Below are positions 15,306-23,337 of a stretch of DNA of 64,000 nucleotides, piece by piece. The stretch lies in the NCBI RefSeq assembly GCF_008124715.1, contig NZ_VNHO01000010.1:26578-90577 (forward strand). Reading direction: 5' to 3'. The notes beneath the pieces are model-generated. The model did not search any database. It was not told the origin of the DNA and saw only the letters and a program-made list of their open reading frames with translations. The stretch's first letter is position 1; every line of letters begins with the position of its first letter. A program made the position numbers and the translations under genes. Source of the stretch: Thermosediminibacter litoriperuensis. Its GTDB lineage: Bacteria > Bacillota > Thermosediminibacteria > Thermosediminibacterales > Thermosediminibacteraceae.

Positions 15306-17263
15306 AATGTATCTCTCCCTTTAAGTATCCTGACAAACTCGTTAAAATCCCTTGCTTTAATCATCTTTGCTACCAAAGATGGGTCGTCCACGATATCATA
15401 TAACGCTTCGAATATATGCTGGAATTCTCTGTCGCTCAATTTTTCCAGTGCTATCATAAAGATGAGCTGGGCCTGGTTGTTCCCCCATTTTATGGGCTTT
15501 TCCAAAATTCCTACAGCAATATGCGAACCTACGGCGTGTCCCAACATAGCATGGGGGATAGCTACAAGGTTTCCAATGCCGGTTGAAGATATTTTTTCTC
15601 TTTGCTTGGCAGACTCTTTAAACCCTTCGGTGACATATCCCTTTCGGTACAGGCCGTCACTCATCTTATCAATAACCTCGAAACAATCCCTCGCACTTAT
15701 GCCCTTGAAGAACAGGTCCTCTTTCATGAGCTTTAAAAGTATGCTTCTGTCAACCTCTTCATCTTCGGGTGAGATGATCGCCTTCAGTCTTTTCAGCTCA
15801 TTTTTATTGAGCAGCGGGCTGATTTTTATTACAGGTATATCCATATTTTCTAAAGGTACGGTGCTGAGTATAAGGTCCGGTTTTTGTTTTACAGCCTCTG
15901 CGCTTTTGAAGGAAGGGTATACCCCCGTTATGGTTATATTCGGAAATGTTTTCCTTATCCTTGTGGCAAGTAGCTGTGCCGTTCCCATTCCCGAAGCGCA
16001 TACCACCGCTACCCTTTTTATCTCCTCGCGTTCCCTGTAATTTCCTCTCTCTATGGCTGCACCGAAATATACGGCAATATAGCCCATCTCGTTTTCATCA
16101 ACCTTTATTTTATATACATCCTCCAACACCCTGGAAGCTACCACAGCCAGCTCGAAGGCCTGCGGATACTCTTCCTTTATCTCTTTTAAATATGGATTTT
16201 TAAGATTCATCCCGTATTTTATTCTTGTGATGGTAGGCTTCAGGTGCAGGGCCAGGCCGTATATAAGCTCGTCGTCCGTAGTGAAATCAATTCCGTATAC
16301 CCTTCTTACCTCTTCAATCATTCGCGTTGCAACCCGGTAGATTTCCTCACCTACGGCGTTTTTTATTTTTTCTCTGGATAGTGAGCCGTCCCCGAGGACC
16401 TTGGTGCCCAGAAGGTGCATTGTTATATAACCTATCTCAGCTTCGGGTATGGATATGTTAAATTTACTTTCAAGGCTTTTGACCATGTCGTATGCTACAG
16501 AGTATTCCAGCTTATCTTTGAGATTACTTATTTCTCCGGGTGGCAGTTCGATGCTCTTGGATTCCCTTATCCTCTTTATAGCAATCGCAATGTGAATTAT
16601 TAGATTGGTGTAGGCTACATCGGATAGCTTAAACGGGATCCTTTCCAGTACCTCATCTATGACATCCTTTATTGCCTGTATATCCACATCCTTTACAATA
16701 TCGCCGATGTCCGGCAAACCGACCGCAAAGATCTTTTCATCCTTTAAACTCTTCAGGTGGTCGGACATGGCAAAGCGCAAATCCATTTCGCTTCCCTGGA
16801 GCTTCATGCCGTAATTAGGTTTTTTGAAAATCTTGATATTATGGCTTGAAAACCATTCCTCCACTTTCTCCATATCTTTTTCTACTGTGGACTTGCTCAC
16901 ATACAGTTCATCCGCGAGAGACTCCAGCGTAATAAAGTCATCGGCGGCAAGTAGTTTCCCCCTGATGTACCTTACCCTCTCTTCGGGAAGGGTGGGCACT
17001 ATATACCCCTGACTTTCCTTCATTATCTCTCTCAATATCCCGGAAAGTTTTTCCTCGTCATCATATTCGAGGGAATATCCGACTCCCGGCGAAGAAATGA
17101 TCTTTATACCATTTTCTTTTAATTGTTCATTAATAATTTTAATGTCGCTCCTTATGGTCCTCGAGGATACACCCAGTACTCCTGCAAGGTACTCTCCGGT
17201 GACCGGTCCCTTCGATATCAAAAGTTCTTCTATGATCCTCTTTTTGCGCGCATCAAGATCCAA
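15302..17263 (-). CDS. PRD-containing transcriptional activator (MtlR/BglG type) with EIIB and EIIA domains
   Basis: The 653-residue protein begins with two helix-turn-helix regions (GPVTGEYLAGVLGVSSRTIR and a second Mga-like one). Two PTS regulation domains with conserved histidines, an EIIB-like domain (CASGMGTAQLLATRI) and a C-terminal EIIA domain (LVAIPHAMLGH) follow. Such regulators switch on their PTS operon when substrate drains phosphate. It is the first gene of the PTS-mannosidase run, so autoregulation is likely. The start is TTG 17263 behind AGAGGTG. A TATAAT-like box lies about 30 nt further upstream. Confidence 0.9.
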   Translation of the reverse strand: MDLDARKKRIIEELLISKGPVTGEYLAGVLGVSSRTIRSDIKIINEQLKENGIKIISSPGVGYSLEYDDEEKLSGILREIMKESQGYIVPTLPEERVRYIRGKLLAADDFITLESLADELYVSKSTVEKDMEKVEEWFSSHNIKIFKKPNYGMKLQGSEMDLRFAMSDHLKSLKDEKIFAVGLPDIGDIVKDVDIQAIKDVIDEVLERIPFKLSDVAYTNLIIHIAIAIKRIRESKSIELPPGEISNLKDKLEYSVAYDMVKSLESKFNISIPEAEIGYITMHLLGTKVLGDGSLSREKIKNAVGEEIYRVATRMIEEVRRVYGIDFTTDDELIYGLALHLKPTITRIKYGMNLKNPYLKEIKEEYPQAFELAVVASRVLEDVYKIKVDENEMGYIAVYFGAAIERGNYREREEIKRVAVVCASGMGTAQLLATRIRKTFPNITITGVYPSFKSAEAVKQKPDLILSTVPLENMDIPVIKISPLLNKNELKRLKAIISPEDEEVDRSILLKLMKEDLFFKGISARDCFEVIDKMSDGLYRKGYVTEGFKESAKQREKISSTGIGNLVAIPHAMLGHAVGSHIAVGILEKPIKWGNNQAQLIFMIALEKLSDREFQHIFEALYDIVDDPSLVAKMIKARDFNEFVRILKGRDTL

Positions 17264-17311
17264 ACTTGTTTCACCTCTTTCACTGTTGATTATAATGCAT
17301 AATTTAGTATA

Positions 17312-17734
17312 TTAAAATTTATCTATTTTCCTCATCGGATGCGGAAATAGTAAACAACCGGCAGCCCCAAAAAACATATCCTGCCGCATGGACCTTTTCG
17401 CGGCAGGATATGTTTTAAAGATCAATTCCCTTTTGACTATTTCCGATACAAAACTTATTTTCTTTGCCAATTCCTCAAATTCTTCAGGGGTGTATCCCAA
17501 TATATCAGCACCTATATCGTAATTCCAGCACTTATAAAGTAACTCCAGCCTTTCAAAGAAGTTCATTCTTCTGAAGTCTTCGGAGACTATTGCTAGGTCA
17601 ACATCGCTGGATTTAAGGGCTTCGTCTCTTGCGTACGATCCAAATAAGATTACCCTGTTGATTTTGATATACTTCCTGAGTTTGCCTATATAGTCACTGA
17701 CAATCTTCATTATTTCATCTTTTGTCTTAACCAT
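17312..17734 (-). CDS. MNT-type nucleotidyltransferase, possible orphan antitoxin
   Basis: The protein has the minimal nucleotidyltransferase signature VILFGSYARDEALKSSDVDLAIV (GS-x9-DxD). In type VII toxin-antitoxin pairs such MNT proteins AMPylate a HEPN toxin. The start at 17734 overlaps the end of a HEPN remnant, as in intact HEPN-MNT pairs. The last about 30 residues are encoded by a perfect 17-bp inverted repeat and neighbouring sequence, so the natural C terminus seems replaced. Confidence 0.75.
   Translation of the reverse strand: MVKTKDEIMKIVSDYIGKLRKYIKINRVILFGSYARDEALKSSDVDLAIVSEDFRRMNFFERLELLYKCWNYDIGADILGYTPEEFEELAKKISFVSEIVKRELIFKTYPAAKRSMRQDMFFGAAGCLLFPHPMRKIDKF
17371..17416. 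repeat. Hairpin repeat, copy 1 (17-bp perfect arms)
   Basis: AAAACATATCCTGCCGC (17371-17387) and GCGGCAGGATATGTTTT (17400-17416) form a perfect 17-bp stem with a 12-nt loop containing GGACCTTTT. A related hairpin with the same loop core lies at 21825-21862. Copy 1 is inside the 3' end of the MNT gene. The element could act as a bidirectional terminator or be a dispersed REP-like repeat. Confidence 0.85.
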
Positions 17735-17860
17735 TGCAATACCCTCTCGGTTTCTTTTAAAAACTCCCGGGCGATTTGATCGTTGTACATTTTATGACTG
17801 GGTCCTCCGGCGCATCCGGGTATCTTGAAACCATGTAATGCGGGTTTAACTTTAATTAAT
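17710..17860 (-). pseudogene. C-terminal remnant of a HEPN-domain protein
   Basis: The minus-strand frame ending at TAA 17710-17712 reads HGFKIPGCAGGPSHKMYND, then QIAREFLKETERVLQWLRQ. It resembles the C terminus of HEPN-domain partners of MNT nucleotidyltransferases. There is no start or N-terminal part; AT-rich sequence takes over upstream. It overlaps the MNT start by about 25 nt, the arrangement of intact pairs. A toxin-antitoxin pair that lost its toxin is the simplest reading. Confidence 0.6.
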
Positions 17861-17948
17861 CGTAATCTATTTTTATTATATCATAAAATTGTAAAAAAAA
17901 ATTAATGGCGAGTTAAATCTGAGTTTCCAAGTCATCTATGAAAAGAAA

Positions 17949-18020
17949 CGGGTGCCACAGCAATTTTCCAATACTTCCCATTTATCCTTCGAAATCAGCC
18001 CCAGCCTCCAAAAGGCGAAA
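17949..18020 (-). pseudogene. Gene debris related to the remnant at 21899-22040
   Basis: About 70 nt, beginning CGGGTGCCACAGCA, is clearly similar to 21899-21970. On the minus strand it includes WRLGLISKDK, matching WMLGLISKDK in the longer copy. No complete reading frame is present. Both copies lie beside a copy of the hairpin repeat, and together they flank the TetR-ABC cluster. Confidence 0.6.
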
Positions 18021-18027
18021 TATATAA

Positions 18028-18056
18028 TTGACAGCAATCAGAAAAAGAGTTAAAAT
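18028..18056 (+). promoter_or_regulatory. SigmaA promoter of the tetR-ABC operon
   Basis: A perfect TTGACA (18028-18033) is followed by a 17-nt spacer and TAAAAT (18051-18056). The -10 element runs into the first palindromic operator. Confidence 0.8.
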
Positions 18057-18074
18057 GTGACTGAGAGGTCACAT
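18055..18074. promoter_or_regulatory. TetR-type operator 1
   Basis: Inverted repeat ATGTGAC-N6-GTCACAT overlaps the -10 element. It shares the TGAC/GTCA core with operator 2. Binding here would block RNA polymerase. Confidence 0.65.
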
Positions 18075-18094
18075 CTATTATTTTTTTAACCATC

Positions 18095-18114
18095 ATATGA
18101 CCACCTGGTCATAT
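18095..18114. promoter_or_regulatory. TetR-type operator 2
   Basis: ATATGACCA-CC-TGGTCATAT is a perfect 9-bp inverted repeat just before the regulator's ribosome site. Its size and position are typical of TetR-family autoregulation. Confidence 0.75.
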
Positions 18115-18132
18115 TACTGAAAGGAGGATAAA

Positions 18133-18777
18133 ATGCCCAAGAGCACTTTTTTCAATTTACCGGCAGACAAAAGAGAAAAAATATTACAGGTTGCTATTGA
18201 AGAATTTGCCCGGCATTCCTACCGGGAAGCCAGCGTAAACCGAATTGTGGAAAGATCGGGTATAGCAAAAGGAAGTTTTTACCAGTATTTTGAAGACAAG
18301 AAGGATCTGTTCAAGTTTATTATTGAAAAAAGCGGAGAAAAGAAACTGGAATATCTGGGGCAGGTTTTGAACAATCTGGAACAGCTGGATTTTTTTGAGC
18401 TGGTGCGGGAGCTTTATGCGGCAGGTATAAAATTCGCAAAGGAGAATCCGGAGCTTTTTGCCATCGGCCAGCGGCTTTTGAAAGACGACGACCGGAACCT
18501 TTTTGAAGAGATAATGGAAGATCCAAAGAATAAAGGCCAGCAGTTTTTCGTGGAACTGCTCAAAAAAGGAATTCAAAGAGGGGAAATAGATCCCGGTATA
18601 AGTGTGGAACTGGTGGCCATGCTTCTGGTATGGATGAATTTTGCGATCTCGGAGTATTTTTTAAATGAAAAGAAAAAGAATGACCTCATGGGGTTAATGG
18701 AAATCGTCGATGAATTGATTTACGTGATAAAAAACGGCATAAAGGCCAAAGGGAGGACGGAAAATGCTGACCGTTAA
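18133..18777 (+). CDS. TetR-family repressor
   Basis: The 214-residue protein has the N-terminal TetR helix-turn-helix (ASVNRIVERSGIAKGSFYQYFEDKKDLF) and a helical ligand domain. ATG 18133 follows AAGGAGG. Two palindromes in its promoter region fit autoregulation. The stop overlaps the ABC ATPase start by 14 nt, so it probably controls the exporter it is co-transcribed with. Confidence 0.92.
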   Translation: MPKSTFFNLPADKREKILQVAIEEFARHSYREASVNRIVERSGIAKGSFYQYFEDKKDLFKFIIEKSGEKKLEYLGQVLNNLEQLDFFELVRELYAAGIKFAKENPELFAIGQRLLKDDDRNLFEEIMEDPKNKGQQFFVELLKKGIQRGEIDPGISVELVAMLLVWMNFAISEYFLNEKKKNDLMGLMEIVDELIYVIKNGIKAKGRTENADR

Positions 18778-19618
18778 AAACCTGTATCACTCTTACACAG
18801 GGGATGAAAATTACGCCGTAAAGGACGTGTCTTTCGAGATACAGCAGGGGGAGATTTTCGGATTTCTTGGCCCCAGCGGGGCGGGAAAGTCCACCACCCA
18901 GAAGATTTTAACCGGCCTGCTTCCCCTTCAAAGAGGCGAGGTTAAAATTGGAGGCATAGATATTAAAAGACCCACAGAGCGGTTGTTCAACATGATCGGT
19001 GTGTCTTTCGAACATCCCAACGTATATAAAAAGCTGACAGGGCTTGAGAATCTGGAATTTTACCGCAGGCTTTTCAGCGTTCCCACCGAAGACCCTATGA
19101 AGCTATTGAAGATGGTGGGGTTGGAACATGCGGCGCACCAGCGGGCGGGGGGATATTCTAAAGGAATGTTGCAGCGGCTGGTCTTTGCCAGATCCATGAT
19201 CAATTCACCCAAAATGTGGTTTCTGGATGAGCCCACTGCTGGCCTGGATCCGGCTACGGCGAGCCGCATCAAAGAGATAATATGGCAGAAGAAAAAAGGG
19301 GGGACGACGATTTTCCTCACTAGCCACAATATGCATATTGCCGACGAGCTCTGCGATAGGGTGGCTTTTATCAACAGCGGCGAGATAGTGCTCATAGATT
19401 CACCGAGAAATTTGAAATTGAAATATGGAAGCAAAATGATAAAGGTGGAATACAGAGAAGGAGAAATTTTAAGAAAAGAATACCTTTCCATGGTAGAGGA
19501 ACGAGACAGGGAACGTTTGAACCGGCTACTAAAAGAAGGAAATATCGAGACCATCCATTCCCAGGAAGCGACCCTTGAAGAGATCTTTATCAGAGTAACG
19601 GGGAGGAAGCTGGAATAG
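18764..19618 (+). CDS. ABC-2 transporter ATP-binding protein
   Basis: The 284-residue ATPase shows Walker A GPSGAGKST, signature GYSKGMLQRL and Walker B MWFLDEPTAGLDP. It powers the two permeases that follow, giving a DrrAB-like or multidrug/lantibiotic-type exporter. The next gene starts directly after its stop. Confidence 0.92.
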   Translation: MLTVKNLYHSYTGDENYAVKDVSFEIQQGEIFGFLGPSGAGKSTTQKILTGLLPLQRGEVKIGGIDIKRPTERLFNMIGVSFEHPNVYKKLTGLENLEFYRRLFSVPTEDPMKLLKMVGLEHAAHQRAGGYSKGMLQRLVFARSMINSPKMWFLDEPTAGLDPATASRIKEIIWQKKKGGTTIFLTSHNMHIADELCDRVAFINSGEIVLIDSPRNLKLKYGSKMIKVEYREGEILRKEYLSMVEERDRERLNRLLKEGNIETIHSQEATLEEIFIRVTGRKLE

Positions 19619-20683
19619 ATGCTTAAAAGATATATTTCTCTATTGAAAAAAGACATAAAAATCGCTTTCAGAAACCAATTTTTTGCGATCGTCATAGGTG
19701 TAGCCCTGCTCTTTGTGGGTTTGATTAATTTTCTAATACCGGGAGAACTTTCTCTTAAACCTTCGGTGTATTACTTTATAGGATATGAAGGCCGAATTAA
19801 ACCCGCCCTGGAACAGGTGCTCGAAGAGGCCGGAAGGGAACACGGCAATGTTCACAGAAAGGGTTCCGTTGAGGAAATCGAGGCTGAGATGAGGAAAGAT
19901 TATAACAGCCTGGGCATGGTGATAGGAGATCTCGAAGGAAAACCTCATATTGAATTTATTATGCAGGGGCACGAGAACGAAAAAGTAATTAACGCCCTGG
20001 TATTATCTATAAAGGATAATATAAGGAGCAGGATGCATGCGGATAAAGAGATAAAGACCGTATTTTTAAATCAGGATCAGGACGCGAAAAAAATACCCTT
20101 TAATCATACCTGGATACCCGTTTTTGTGGTTATGGAGTCGGTTCTTCTGGGATTTTTCATGATCGCGGTATTAATTTTTCTGGAAAAAGACGAAAGAACC
20201 TTAACGGCCTATATGGTATCGCCGGGAAGGATTCCCGAATACCTGGCGTCCAAAATTACACTGATGGCGATATTGGGATGCATATCCTCGCTGACACTGG
20301 TGTTCCTTACTCTTGGACTCAGGGCTGAATATCTTTCTCTGTTTGTTTTTGTAGTTCTAGGCAGCATAGCGGCGGCGATTTCCGGGTTGATTCTGGCCAG
20401 CTTTTTTAACAACGTATCTCAGGCCAGCGTATGGATAATCGCTTTCAGCCTCATACTCGCGTTGCCTTTTATGTCGTACTACTTCCCAAGCTTTGCGCCG
20501 TTGATCGTTAAGGCTGTTCCTACCTACTACCTGCTCTTTGCTGCAAGAGAAATATTATTTTTCGGGGGAAATCGGGGAGTTTTGTATTCTGCACTCAAGG
20601 GATTGGCCCTTTTCGACATCGCCGGATATCTGGCTGCGGTGGCTGTTTACCGGCTTCGACTTACAAAAAGCCAGGAGGTGTAA
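19619..20683 (+). CDS. ABC-2 type permease, first subunit
   Basis: The 354-residue protein has an N-terminal span, a large hydrophilic segment (about residues 50-165) and a C-terminal block of five or six spans. This is the layout of ABC-2 exporter permeases (YhgE/CcmB-like). It forms the membrane part with the next gene. The exported compound is not evident. Confidence 0.85.
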   Translation: MLKRYISLLKKDIKIAFRNQFFAIVIGVALLFVGLINFLIPGELSLKPSVYYFIGYEGRIKPALEQVLEEAGREHGNVHRKGSVEEIEAEMRKDYNSLGMVIGDLEGKPHIEFIMQGHENEKVINALVLSIKDNIRSRMHADKEIKTVFLNQDQDAKKIPFNHTWIPVFVVMESVLLGFFMIAVLIFLEKDERTLTAYMVSPGRIPEYLASKITLMAILGCISSLTLVFLTLGLRAEYLSLFVFVVLGSIAAAISGLILASFFNNVSQASVWIIAFSLILALPFMSYYFPSFAPLIVKAVPTYYLLFAAREILFFGGNRGVLYSALKGLALFDIAGYLAAVAVYRLRLTKSQEV

Positions 20684-20686
20684 AAA

Positions 20687-21685
20687 ATGCGGAGGATCTG
20701 GGCTATATTTTGCCGCGATTTATCCAGCAGCATGAGGGAGTTTCTTTTGCTTTACATGATATTTGCACCGATATTTCTGGCCCTCCTGTTCAGGATATTT
20801 ATATCCAGCGCAGGTTCTGCTGCACTTATGTTTGCTGTGGATGAAAGGGTTGGAGAAGATGTGATCGGGACCTTTAAAAAATACGGCAGCGTTGAGGTTT
20901 ATAAAAATGTGGAAGAAATCAAGAGGAGAGTTGCAGGAGCGGACGATGTGGCCGGTATTACAATAAATGAATCGGGAGATTACATCGTGATCCTTGATGG
21001 GGGTGAAACCCACGATACCAGGGAGATTCCTAAAATGATAATTCGAGATATGGTGGACCCCCGGCAGTTGGAAATAAGTTTTTCGGTCCGCGATCTTGGA
21101 GTCACCCGATCTCCCGTAGCCCGAGTGGGGGCGGCGTCGCTGATTTTAACCGTATTTGCCCTGGCGGGGGCGGTGATCGGTTTTAATATCATTGAGGAAA
21201 AGGAGGGGAAAACCCTCAGTGCCATCAATGTGACTCCCGTCAGGCGGTTTGAATTTATCGCCGGAAAAAGCATCACGGGTTTGGCGGTGTCGATCATGAT
21301 TGTGTACCCGGTTTTATGGATCCTGGATATGTGGTCGGTGGACAAAGCCAAAATTTTCGCCATGACCCTGTCCAGTTCCGCCATAACCATCCTTGCCGGA
21401 TTTTTGATAGGAGCGATGAGCGGCAACCAGGTCGAAGGGATAGCCAATTTGAAGGTGTCAATGCTTCCCCTGTCGGCTTCTGTGGTTGGTGCTTTGATGC
21501 TGCCTCCGGATAAACACTTTTTCGTGTCCTGGATTCCCACCTACTGGTCCTTCAAGGGCTTTGATGAAATAATTAAAAACTCGGCCAGCTGGGGGCAGAT
21601 AGGAATATATTCTGCATGGATTCTTGGGTTGGTCCTTGCTGCATTCCTGGTGTTGAGTAAGAGGATAAAAAGAGGAATAGCGTGA
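20687..21685 (+). CDS. ABC-2 type permease, second subunit
   Basis: The 332-residue protein repeats the topology of the preceding permease: one N-terminal span, an extracytoplasmic loop (about 40-150) and about six C-terminal spans. ATG 20687 follows GGAGGTG. The two unequal permeases suggest a heterodimer. Confidence 0.85.
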   Translation: MRRIWAIFCRDLSSSMREFLLLYMIFAPIFLALLFRIFISSAGSAALMFAVDERVGEDVIGTFKKYGSVEVYKNVEEIKRRVAGADDVAGITINESGDYIVILDGGETHDTREIPKMIIRDMVDPRQLEISFSVRDLGVTRSPVARVGAASLILTVFALAGAVIGFNIIEEKEGKTLSAINVTPVRRFEFIAGKSITGLAVSIMIVYPVLWILDMWSVDKAKIFAMTLSSSAITILAGFLIGAMSGNQVEGIANLKVSMLPLSASVVGALMLPPDKHFFVSWIPTYWSFKGFDEIIKNSASWGQIGIYSAWILGLVLAAFLVLSKRIKRGIA

Positions 21686-21699
21686 AGGGAGGTGTAATT

Positions 21700-21801
21700 T
21701 TGGAATTAAAATGGTGGATTATATTGATAGTCGCCGCATTGATAGCCGCACCTATTAAACTGAGGATATTAAAAAAATGGATGAGACGGGATAAAGAATA
21801 A
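21700..21801 (+). CDS. 33-residue single-span membrane peptide
   Basis: A TTG start (21700) behind GGGAGGTG opens a 33-codon frame ending at TAA 21799-21801. The product has one hydrophobic span (residues about 5-20) and a basic tail KLRILKKWMRRDKE. It directly follows the exporter permeases, so it may be a small accessory subunit. No family was recognised. Confidence 0.5.
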   Translation: MELKWWIILIVAALIAAPIKLRILKKWMRRDKE

Positions 21802-21824
21802 CCGGGCAATTCATTAAATAAAGT

Positions 21825-21862
21825 AATATCCTGCCGCAAGGACCTTTTAGCGGCATGATATT
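21825..21862. repeat. Hairpin repeat, copy 2
   Basis: AATATCCTGCCGC (21825-21837) pairs with GCGGCATGATATT (21850-21862) with one mismatch. The 12-nt loop contains GGACCTTTT, identical to the core of the loop at 17388-17399. It follows the ABC operon and may serve as its terminator. Confidence 0.8.
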
Positions 21863-21926
21863 TTGCTTACATGATGTTAATTCCCGTTTTGTGTATTTAC
21901 GGGTGCCACAGCATTCTCAATACTTC

Positions 21927-22040
21927 TCATTTATCCTTTGAAATCAGTCCCAGCATCCAGAGGGCGATGCCCGCCAACCGGTGTCGCTTTGCAATACCTA
22001 TTTTTGTCAGCATGCTTTCCACCGTCTCGCGGGGCACGTC
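21927..22040 (-). pseudogene. C-terminal remnant of a helix-turn-helix (LuxR-like) gene
   Basis: A minus-strand frame without a start reads DVPRETVESMLTKIGIAKRH and then RLAGIALWMLGLISKDK before TGA 21927-21929. The first part looks like a DNA-recognition helix region. About 70 nt at its 3' side match the debris at 17949-18020. The rest of 21802-22176 holds the hairpin repeat and AT-rich sequence with no gene seen. Confidence 0.5.
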
Positions 22041-22176
22041 AAATATATGCTTTATTTACCCGGGTAATGTCCTGTCTGCCAAACTTCATAAAAATTCTAT
22101 CAAAATTATAACATTTTATAACACCTTGAAAGATCTTTTTTTATTTCGCGCAAGTTGATTACGGATTTATCGCCTC

Positions 22177-22192
22177 TGGCACAATATTTGCA
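22177..22192 (+). promoter_or_regulatory. Sigma-54 (-24/-12) promoter of the TRAP/LarA-like operon
   Basis: TGGCAC (22177-22182), five bases and TTTGCA place GG (22178-22179) and GC (22190-22191) 12 nt apart. It is nearly identical to the promoter at 5251 and sits 52 nt before the DctP start. The sigma-54 activator at the end of this gene run is the likely partner. Confidence 0.85.
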
Positions 22193-22243
22193 ATAAATTT
22201 TTAGCGCAAAGTTTTTCTAAAAACTATAAATAGGGGGTTGCTT

Positions 22244-23284
22244 ATGTTCAAAAAAATCCTATCAATTTGCTTAATCCTGCTTTTGTCTCTAACCATAGTT
22301 GCAGGATGCGGAGGAAAGCAGGCGGAGGGGCCAGCACAAACTGGTCAAAATAATCAGACCGGTAATGAAAGCAAAGACCAGATAAACATCAGAGTCGGCC
22401 ACGTTCTCGCACCAACTCATCCGTACCAGCTCGGCCTGGAGAAATTTGCGGAATTGGTAAGTCAAAAAACCAACGGGAAGGTAAAAGTGGAAGTTTTCCA
22501 CAGTTCTCAGCTGGGCAACGAAAGGGATATGGTTGAAGGATTGCAGTTGGGCACTCTCGAGATGACGCTTGTTTCCACGGCTCCCCTTTCGAGTTTTACG
22601 AAAAAGTTTATGGTATTTGATTTACCGTTTATTTTCAAAGATACTGCCTCTGCCAGAGCAGTGGTTGATGGCCCTATAGGAACTCAACTGCTTGATAGTT
22701 TAAGTGACCAGGGCATTATAGGACTTGCATACTTTGAAAATGGCTTCAGGCATGTTACCAATAACAGTAAACCAATTGAAAAACCTGAAGATCTCAAGGG
22801 AATGAAGATTAGAACAATGGAAAATCCCGTACACATGGCAACGTTTAAAGTAATGGGTGCGGATCCTACGCCAATGGCTTTTGGTGAGCTATTTACGGCC
22901 CTCCAGCAGGGGACGATAGATGGCCAGGAAAATCCCTTACCGATAGTTGAGACATCGAAATTTTATGAAGTACAAAAATATTTATCATTAACCGGACACT
23001 TCTATGCACCGGCACCACTTCTCATAAGCAAGAGCTTTTTTGAGAGTTTAAGTCCCGATGTGCAAAATGCTATAAAAGAGGCCGCTGCAGAAGCCAGGGA
23101 TTACGAAAGAAAATTGTTGGACGAAATGAACGCAAAACTGGTGGACGAGCTTCAGAAAAAAGGCATGCAGATTAACGAGGTTGATAAGGAAGCCTTCATC
23201 AAGGCTGTTCAGCCGGTGTACACGCAATTCGAAAGCCACATAACGCCGGAGCTGATTAACCAAGTTATAGAGGCCCAGAAGTGA
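22244..23284 (+). CDS. TRAP transporter substrate-binding lipoprotein (DctP family)
   Basis: The 346-residue protein has a signal peptide ending in the lipobox IVAGC, so it is membrane-anchored outside the cell. The DctP fold signature follows (VGHVLAPTHPYQLGL, GMKIRTMENPVHMATFKVMG, ALQQGTIDGQENP). The Arg of GMKIRTM normally binds a substrate carboxylate, which suggests an organic acid. ATG 22244 is preferred over TTG 22238 because AGGGGG is correctly spaced. Confidence 0.92.
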   Translation: MFKKILSICLILLLSLTIVAGCGGKQAEGPAQTGQNNQTGNESKDQINIRVGHVLAPTHPYQLGLEKFAELVSQKTNGKVKVEVFHSSQLGNERDMVEGLQLGTLEMTLVSTAPLSSFTKKFMVFDLPFIFKDTASARAVVDGPIGTQLLDSLSDQGIIGLAYFENGFRHVTNNSKPIEKPEDLKGMKIRTMENPVHMATFKVMGADPTPMAFGELFTALQQGTIDGQENPLPIVETSKFYEVQKYLSLTGHFYAPAPLLISKSFFESLSPDVQNAIKEAAAEARDYERKLLDEMNAKLVDELQKKGMQINEVDKEAFIKAVQPVYTQFESHITPELINQVIEAQK

Positions 23285-23312
23285 TGGAAGGCAGGTGAAT
23301 GCCTGCCTTCCA
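23285..23312 (+). promoter_or_regulatory. Intra-operon hairpin after the binding-protein gene
   Basis: TGGAAGGCAGG and CCTGCCTTCCA form an 11-bp stem with a 6-nt loop and no T-run. Such hairpins commonly protect the upstream binding-protein message and set its excess over the membrane subunits. Confidence 0.6.
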
Positions 23313-23337
23313 GTTAATATGATGGAGGTTTTATAAT

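Noticed and set aside
15462-16040. 192-codon plus-strand frame inside the PRD regulator
   Set aside because: Shadow of the minus-strand regulator, which has full domain support.
21825-21862. Hairpin repeats as CRISPR repeats or insertion-sequence ends
   Set aside because: Only two copies 4.4 kb apart with differing arms, no spacer regularity, no transposase and no target duplication seen.
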